The notes under the pieces are model-generated. The model ran no database searches and was not told where the DNA came from. It was given only the letters and a program-made list of their open reading frames with translations. Shown here one piece after another: positions 57,350 through 64,000 of a stretch of DNA of 64,000 nucleotides. The stretch is from Patella vulgata (lineage: Eukaryota; Mollusca; Gastropoda; Patellidae), in the NCBI RefSeq assembly GCF_932274485.2, contig NC_065882.2:59619431-59683430 (forward strand), in the 5' to 3' direction. A program made the translations under genes and the position numbers. Positions within the stretch are counted from its first letter, which is position 1. Every line of letters starts with the position of its first letter.

Positions 57350-57946
57350 TTAAACCCCTCGGCCGCCATGTTGAATCACACAGTATTTAACGTTCTATAT
57401 CCTAACATCTTTATGAAATCAACGACAAATCTAAACTTGGGCACTCCAACCATTTTTATTTTTACATCATTCAGTTTTTTTTAAATAAGTAATTCTATCA
57501 CAAATTATAGTGAAGACTGGACCACTAAACTAGTTACCCATCAGTTTTTCTTTGTGTTAATGCGTTCTACATTTTCAAAGCAATGATTCTTATAATGTGC
57601 GAGCCGCCATGACACCGGCGGATATTATAACTTCGATAGGTGAGAAACTTCAGGTAGCAGTTGGGTTTCATCAAATCATATAATTATGCGGTACGGCTTC
57701 ACCTTTATTTCAATGGGAATTGGTTTATTATATGTGCAGTGCAGTTTTAGGTCAGTTTATGTGTAAATTAAGGGAGCTATACATAGGCCAGTAACCTTTT
57801 TGTAGTCATTTGACTAAAAAAAACTTGCGGAAAGGAACTCCGTAGGACAAGCCACTACTGTGGCAGGAGTAAGGCGGAAGACATCAGTAGTGGAACCATT
57901 TCTAAGTTAATCCCGAAGTGCGTTGCTATTGTAAGAATATATAAAA

Positions 57947-59018
57947 TCGGGTTTCCGTTCCGCTTTTTTTTTGCTGTAGTTTGAGTAATGAGTTAGAACG
58001 TATATTTTGTAGTCAAAAAATCATTGCAAATAGAAGACCTCATCCCCACCACCACCAACCTGTAATACACTAGCTAGCTTGTGTATTTCCATATTCCATT
58101 TCCGAGAGATAGATAGAGAACACGCGAAATATAAAGTGATTTTTCTTACAATCAGGGACCATAATTCATGAAGTTACGATTCGATATGCGCAAATATCGA
58201 AAGGAACCATATCTTTGGGTTATAAACATGCATGTCAAGTTTCATCAAAATCTTTCACTGTGAAAAACCGGGGCTAAGTCATCTGAAATCAAACAAATTT
58301 TACAATGTAGGTAGTGAAAACAAAATGTTATGTTAAGCGTTGTTCGAGGGTGGGGTGGGTGCATAAAATTCCAAATGCAAAGGGTTATTTTTCGTGCACG
58401 CCAATATGCACACAGGATTTCGATTTTTCGTCCTACCTAAAAAAACTGCACGCAAAGTTAGTTGTCGGGCCTTCGGTCAAGAACCACAGACAAAGGGAGA
58501 GAACGGGGACCTCTGTTTTGCATACCATCCAAGCGACTAGGCACTAATCCTTGTACCATGGACGAGGGGACGGGCGTTTTTCGTCCCATCGAAACGACTA
58601 GACACAGATCCTTGCTAGGCCTTCCATACTTCACCACTGCCAACGGGGAACCACTTTGACCTCGGGTTTTCGTACCATCCAAACGACTAGACACTAATCC
58701 TTGCAAGGCCTTCCGTTCTGCAGCAAATGAGCCACGCTGGCCTCGTTTTGTCGTAACATACAAACGACTAGACAATGTTTCATAAATTAGTCATGTTCGC
58801 GTGGGTGGGTTGGCAGCAGAATTGATATGTACATGATAGTGACACGAGGAGGGGGGGGGGGGGAGCGGGGTGTACACAAATCACACAAATCAGAGCTTTG
58901 TAATACACGCATATACTTGATATACTAAATACACAAATGGCTGAATTTCGAGACATTTCTGGCACTCTTTTATCACATAATGAGAACACTGCATTAATTT
59001 CTATATATCAATAAAATA
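57947..59018 (+). repeat. Block present in copies B and C but not A
   Basis: It starts after TATAAAAT with CGGGTTTCCGTTCCGC and ends CAATAAAAT. It includes a reverse fragment of the 30.5 kb repeat family (about 58150-58275) and SINE family 2-derived sequence. The matching block in copy C is about 62608-63666. Confidence 0.85.
58330..58775 (-). repeat. SINE family 2-derived sequence with internal tandem amplification
   Basis: CGTGCACGCCAATATGCACACAGGA and TTTTTCGTCC match the SINE body in reverse. CGACTAG(G/A)CACTAATCCTTG, CGACTAGACACAGATCCTTG and CGACTAGACACTAATCCTTG then repeat about every 60-100 bp (58530, 58595, 58683), with a final CGACTAGACAATG near 58765. The same structure is at 62990-63435. 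Protein-like frames here are artefacts. Confidence 0.75.
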
Positions 59019-59421
59019 TGCCTCAGACCCATTGTTTATTTTTAAATTTGAATTAGACTCGTAACAAAATATATTTTCTGGCAACAAATAGCATATAAAT
59101 AAAACTAGATTTACTTTCTGATTATTTTTTTTAAATGAAATCATTCCAGGGCTTTTATTGACATTTCAGAAAATGTAGAGTTGGTCCCATGCTCTTGAGG
59201 CCAAGGTCCTTGAAGTTGTACAGCTGCACCCGGTGACCGATATTTATTTAACGGGGAATAAGTGATAATTCATATTATAACAGTAAATAATTAAAATATC
59301 CCATAGGGATTTTTATAATATGTATATCATGTAGGTGTGCATGTAGGTTAAAATTGTGACCTCTGTAAATAGGCCCGTTCCTTGCATTTAGTTTTAGAGT
59401 TAGGAGTGCTAAAATTGAGAG

Positions 59422-59590
59422 AGCGAAATGGGGTTGATCGACCACTCGACACAAACTAGGTCATTTCGGGACTAACGTATGGTTCAAATTTATTTCAATA
59501 ATTCGCTTGCGCGTAGGGGTCTAGCAGTGGGGGGAAACCGGGTGATCCTGAAAAAATACACAGGTTGGACGGGCGACCTACTCCTTGTCA
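59422..59590 (-). mobile_element. SINE (family 1), head missing (array copy B)
   Basis: Duplicate of the SINE at 54465-54630, carried along with the array copy. Confidence 0.8.
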
Positions 59591-59970
59591 CGTACGGAAA
59601 GATACCCCAGCAGTCAAAATAGGTCAAAATAGGCGATTTCGGTTTCTAGTGTCGATGCATCGTTACGGTCAGTTTAAAAAATTGTCTTTTAAGGATAATG
59701 TGTATAGTACCAATACCTATCACATACGGAAGAGGCGATAAAATCTCTTTGCATTTCCAATTTCAAAATTAATTAAAACCAATATTAAATTCCGAAAATC
59801 GTTTTTTTGCTAAAACTCTTTTCTTTTTAATGTGATCAAAATGGGGGTAAAGCACAGAGTCAGGGGTGGTAATGGGCGTATTGTGTCCTAATTTCATGGT
59901 TTTCGGACAATCGGTGCCGGTGTCACGGCGAAATTCCACTTTTTTCCCCTCATGGAAGCCGTAAATTGAC

Positions 59971-60123
59971 GCAAGGAGTAGGGTCGCCTGTCCAACCTTG
60001 TGGGTTTTCTCCGGGTCCTCCCACTGCTAAAGACCCCTACGCGCAAGCGAATTATTGAAATAAAATTAAACCATATGTTGGTCCCGAAATGACCTAGTTT
60101 GTGTCGAGTGGACGTTAAACCCC

Positions 60124-60159
<36 letters not shown>
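59971..60159 (+). mobile_element. SINE (family 1), 5'-truncated (array copy B)
   Basis: Duplicate of 55007-55190, with GTAAATTGAC on both sides (59961-59970 and 60160-60169). It has a short internal deletion in GGGTCCTCC(GGTTTCCTCC)CACTGC and a longer (CT)n run than copy A. Confidence 0.85.
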
Positions 60160-60163
<4 letters not shown>

Positions 60164-61627
60164 ATTGACTTGAGGCCAGTGTCCTTTAAGTTGTACAGCG
60201 GCACCAGGTGACCGATATTTATTTAACGGGGAATAAGTGATAATTCATATTATAGCAGTAAATAATTAAAATATTTCATAGGGATTATAATAATATATCA
60301 TGTCTGGGTATTACAGGGTTAAAACCAATATTAAATTCCGAAAATCGTTTTTTTGCTAAAACTCTTTTTTTTTTAATGGGATCAAAATGGGGGTAAAGCA
60401 CAGAGTCCGGGGTGGTAATGGGCGTATTGTGTCCAAATTTCATGGTTTTCGGACAATCGGTGCCGGTGTCACGGCGAAATTCCACTTTTTTCCCCTCATG
60501 GAAGCCGTAAATTGACTTAGAAAAAAAAACGACGAAAGGCAGGTGACAAGAACAAACGACTTGAACGAATGCAGGTATCACCTTGAAATTTTCAGGGTGC
60601 CTAGGTACCAACGTGAAAAGTTGCTCGCCGGAATTTAGTACTCATGGTACCGTTGGTTCCTGTGTAGCGCATGCGCGAAATCAAAACCAGCTAAACTCGA
60701 AAACAACCTTGTCGGCACGGAAAACATCAAAGGAGAAATTCGAATTTTTGAAATATTCAAATACCAAACATTCGACCATGATCCAGGCTATCCTGAAATG
60801 TAATAATTTCGGTAATAGGAGACAGATTCTCTAAGCCACGACCAATTGTGTATGTTTTCAAGCCCATAAATGTGGATTTTTCACTAATTTTCATTTTCAT
60901 TTCAAAATGGCGTCCATCAGTTGACCTAAATCAAAATTCTAAACCGATAGATTTTTAGGCTTTCCTTCAAGCATTCAGAAAATGTAACTCTTATGTCTTT
61001 AAGTAAAATATTGCAAAAGCCGTATGGACTTTTCACATTTTGAGATGGTGGCACTTCCGGTTTGCTCGACAAACTCCATATTTTGTGTACTCATCAGAAC
61101 TGTCTTAGCTAGTACAGAAAAAAAATTTCAAGGCAATCTGACCTATATTTCGTCGATTTTTTTGAAAACTTTGATCCTTAATTTCACCAAGGGGAGATAA
61201 TTTAGAAAATTTCCAAGGACATCATTGAAGTCGCATTGGCAAGATCTACTAACATTCTAAATTTCACGAAAATCGCACAACTATTAAAGAAGTTGTCAAA
61301 TTGGTAATAACTTCCGGTTCGAAATGACAGCGACGAATTTTCGAAATGCCAAAATCCGAAATTGCAGATTTGAAGTAAATGTTTCAAGATACTCAAAGAA
61401 AAAAGAATTAGTAAAATAGGTCAAATAGTCACAGAGTTACAGCATTGTAGGTCAAATGCATTCCTTCGTAAAATTCGGTGATTTCGGATTCGTAAAACGT
61501 TTTGAAAATATATTTAATCAACAGCCACCACCCATTTTTGGGGGGATAGGTAAAAGTTTCAGAACGATCCTATGGTTAGATTCTGAGAAATCCGATTTGT
61601 GGACAAAACACAAAAAAAAAATAACAA

Positions 61628-64000
61628 CTAGATCTGCATAGCAGATATCAAAGCTTTCATATAAACTTCAAAAGGGGTTATTATAATCTATGAATCAACA
61701 ACCACTCTGACGGAATATATCCTCTGGGCTAAAAAATCTTTTTTCTCTCAGCTACGAGAGATACGTAGAATTAAACCGGCCCAGAGCCGACCGTGTTGAT
61801 ACGAAGCCGCTTATTTGACATTGACACATAACTGAAGGTGAATAGGCCTACCCGTCCAGTTAATACAATGGGCAATCTCACATCGGTCCACTAAAGAGAG
61901 GCACATGCTAGTCGCCCCCTACTTCCCCAAGACATTTAGTCCAAACCTTGACTCTCATACATATAAACCATTTGGTACTACATGTACATGTATTTCGTAC
62001 TTATATCATATTAAACCCCTCGGCCGCCATGTTGAATCACACAGTATTTAACGTTCTATATCCTAACATCTTTATGAAATCAACGACAAATCTAAACTTG
62101 GGCACTCCAACCATTTTTATTTTTACATCATTCAGTTTTTTTTAAATAAGTAATTCTATCACAAATTATAGTGAAGACTGGACCACTAAACTAGTTACCC
62201 ATCAGTTTTTCCTTGTGTTAATGCGTTCTACATTTTCAAAGCAATGATTCTTATAATGTGCGAGCCGCCATGACACCGGCGGATATTATAACTTCGATGG
62301 GCGAGAAACTTCAGGTAGTAGTTGGGTTTCATCAAATCATATAATTATGCGGTACGGCTTCACCTTTATTTCAATGGGAATTGGTTTATTATATGTGCAG
62401 TGCAGTTTTAGGTCAGTTTATGTGTAAATTAAGGGAGCTATACATAGGCCAGTAACCTTTTTGTAGTCATTTGACTAAAAAAAACTTGCGGAAAGGAACT
62501 CCGTAGGACAAGCCACTACTGTGGCAGGAGTAAGGCGGAAGACATCAGTAGTGGAACCATTTCTAAGTTAATCCCGAAGTGCGTTGCTATTGTAAGAATA
62601 TATAAAATCGGGTTTCCGTTCCGCTTTTTTTTTGCTGTAGTTTGAGTAATGAGTTAGAGCGTATATTTTGTAGTCAAAAAATCATTGCAAATAGAAGACC
62701 TCATCCCCACCACCACCAACCTGTAATACACTAGCTAGCTTGTGTATTTCCATATTCCATTTCCGAGAGATAGATAGAGAACACGCGAAATATAAAGTGA
62801 TTTTTCTTACAATCAGGGACCATAATTCATGAAGTTACGATTCGATATGCGCAAATATCGAAAGGAACCATATCTTTGGGTTATAAACATGCATGTCAAG
62901 TTTCATCAAAATCTTTCACTGTGAAAAACCGGGGCTAAGTCATCTGAAATCAAACAAATTTTACAATGTAGGTAGTGAAAACAAAATGTTATGTTAAGCG
63001 TTGTTCGAGGGTGGGGTGGGTGCATAAAATTCCAAATGCAAAGGGTTATTTTTCGTGCACGCCAATATGCACACAGGATTTCGATTTTTCGTCCTACCTA
63101 AAAAACTGCACGCAAAGTTAATTGTCGGGCCTTCGGTCAAGAACCACAGACAAAGGGAGAGAACGGGGACCTCTGTTTTGCATACCATCCAAGCGACTAG
63201 GCACTAATCCTTGTACCATGGACGAGGGGACGGGCGTTTTTCGTCCCATCGAAACGACTAGACACAGATCCTTGCTAGGCCTTCCATACTTCACCACTGC
63301 CAACGGGGAACCACTTTGACCTCGGGTTTTCGTACCATCCAAACGACTAGACACTAATCCTTGCAAGGCCTTCCGTTCTGCAGCAAATGAGCCACGCTGG
63401 CCTCGTTTTGTCGTAACATACAAACGACTAGACAATGTTTCATAATTTAGTCATGTTCGCGTGGGTGGGTTGGCAGCAGAATTGATATGTACATGATAGT
63501 GACACGAGGAGGGGGGGGGAGCGGTGTGTACACAAATCAGAGCTTTGTAATACACGCATATACTTGATATACTAAATACACAAATGGCTGAATTTCGAGA
63601 CATTTCTGGCACTCTTTTATCACATAATGAGAACACTGCATTAATTTCTATATATCAATAAAATATGCCTCAGACCCATTGTTTAGTTTTAAATTTGAAT
63701 TAGACTCGTAACAAAATATATTTTCTGGCAACAAATAGCATATAAATAAAACTAGATTTACTTTCTGATTATTTTTTTTAAATGAAATCATTCCAGGGCT
63801 TTTATTGACATTTCAGAAAATGTAGAGTTGGTCCCATGCACTTGAGGCCAAGGTCCTTGAAGTTGTACAGCTGCACCCGGTGACCGATATTTATTTAACG
63901 GGGAATAAGTGATAATTCATATTATAACAGTAAATAATTAAAATATCCCATAGGGATTATAATAATATGTATATCATGTAGGTGTGCATGTAGGTTAAAA
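61628..64000 (+). repeat. Large tandem array, copy C (cut by the window end)
   Basis: Matches copies A and B from CTAGATCTGCATAGCAGAT onward. It lacks the 266-bp insertion of B and has the 1.06-kb block absent from A. It continues beyond the window. Confidence 0.92.

Larger units (their letters stand above)
56696..61627 (+). repeat. Large tandem array, copy B (4.9 kb)
   Basis: Same order as copy A plus the 57.95-59.02 kb block and the 266-bp insertion at 57084. Differences from copy A elsewhere are few (single bases, (CT)n and A-run lengths). Short frames recurring in A, B and C (for example 60583-60834) are artefacts. Confidence 0.92.

Noticed and set aside
58458-58775. 105-codon minus-strand frame repeated at 63118-63435
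   Set aside because: Comes from SINE-derived tandem units in the array; residue repeats mirror DNA repeats.

Overview
The window reads as AT-rich, repeat-dense animal nuclear DNA. The best guess is a lophotrochozoan, probably a marine mollusc. The evidence is a spliced exon of a GnRH/AKH/corazonin-type receptor, tRNA-derived SINEs sharing the tail GGACGTTAAACCCC, a 2A-bearing LINE, DIRS-type and hAT remnants, and very many tandem and dispersed non-coding repeats. There is no prokaryotic gene organisation. Most short open frames fall inside repeats and are not genes.

Layout. 1-3.9 kb: a broken DIRS-like (tyrosine-recombinase) retroelement fossil with recombinase, Gag-like, RT, RNase H and SGNH-hydrolase parts, followed by a 61-bp direct-repeat pair at 4.17-4.49 kb. 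4.5-11.7 kb: gene-free, with a SINE fragment, short tandem duplications and a degenerate array of roughly 150-180 bp units (9.8-10.76 kb). 11.69-13.46 kb: a candidate decayed DNA transposon. Its ends carry eight copies of a 13-bp motif, direct on the left and inverted on the right, around minus-strand transposase-like remnants with a PHD-like cysteine cluster. 15.3-20 kb: a long inverted repeat (arms about 0.7 kb), with SINEs nested in and beside it that have clean target-site duplications. 20.7-21.3 kb: the only clear host gene, the first coding exon of a peptide GPCR on the minus strand. 22-31 kb: repeats, including a 5-unit 146-bp array, a hAT transposase tail and SINEs. 33-41.7 kb: SINEs, a perfect 57-bp palindrome, tandem arrays and a diverged copy of a large non-coding repeat.

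41.8-45.6 kb: a young LINE on the minus strand (2A-like peptide, endonuclease, RT) with one visible frameshift in the RT region. 46.7-47.25 kb: two overlapping unrecognised minus-strand frames. 47.4-49.06 kb: minisatellites, one of which repeats a consensus 5' splice site. 48.99-53.03 kb: a nearly identical 2,022-bp tandem duplication. 53.06 kb to the end: three tandem copies of a 3.6-4.9 kb non-coding unit that differ by a large block and by a 266-bp insertion with a perfect 5-bp target duplication.

There is no pathway here: the genes are unrelated and the region is a landscape of nested and tandemly amplified elements. The most unusual items are the order of parts in the DIRS-like fossil, the transposon-like locus at 11.7-13.5 kb, the 2A-bearing LINE, and the tandem array with filled and empty insertion sites. 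Family names rest on motif recognition by eye; no database search was run.
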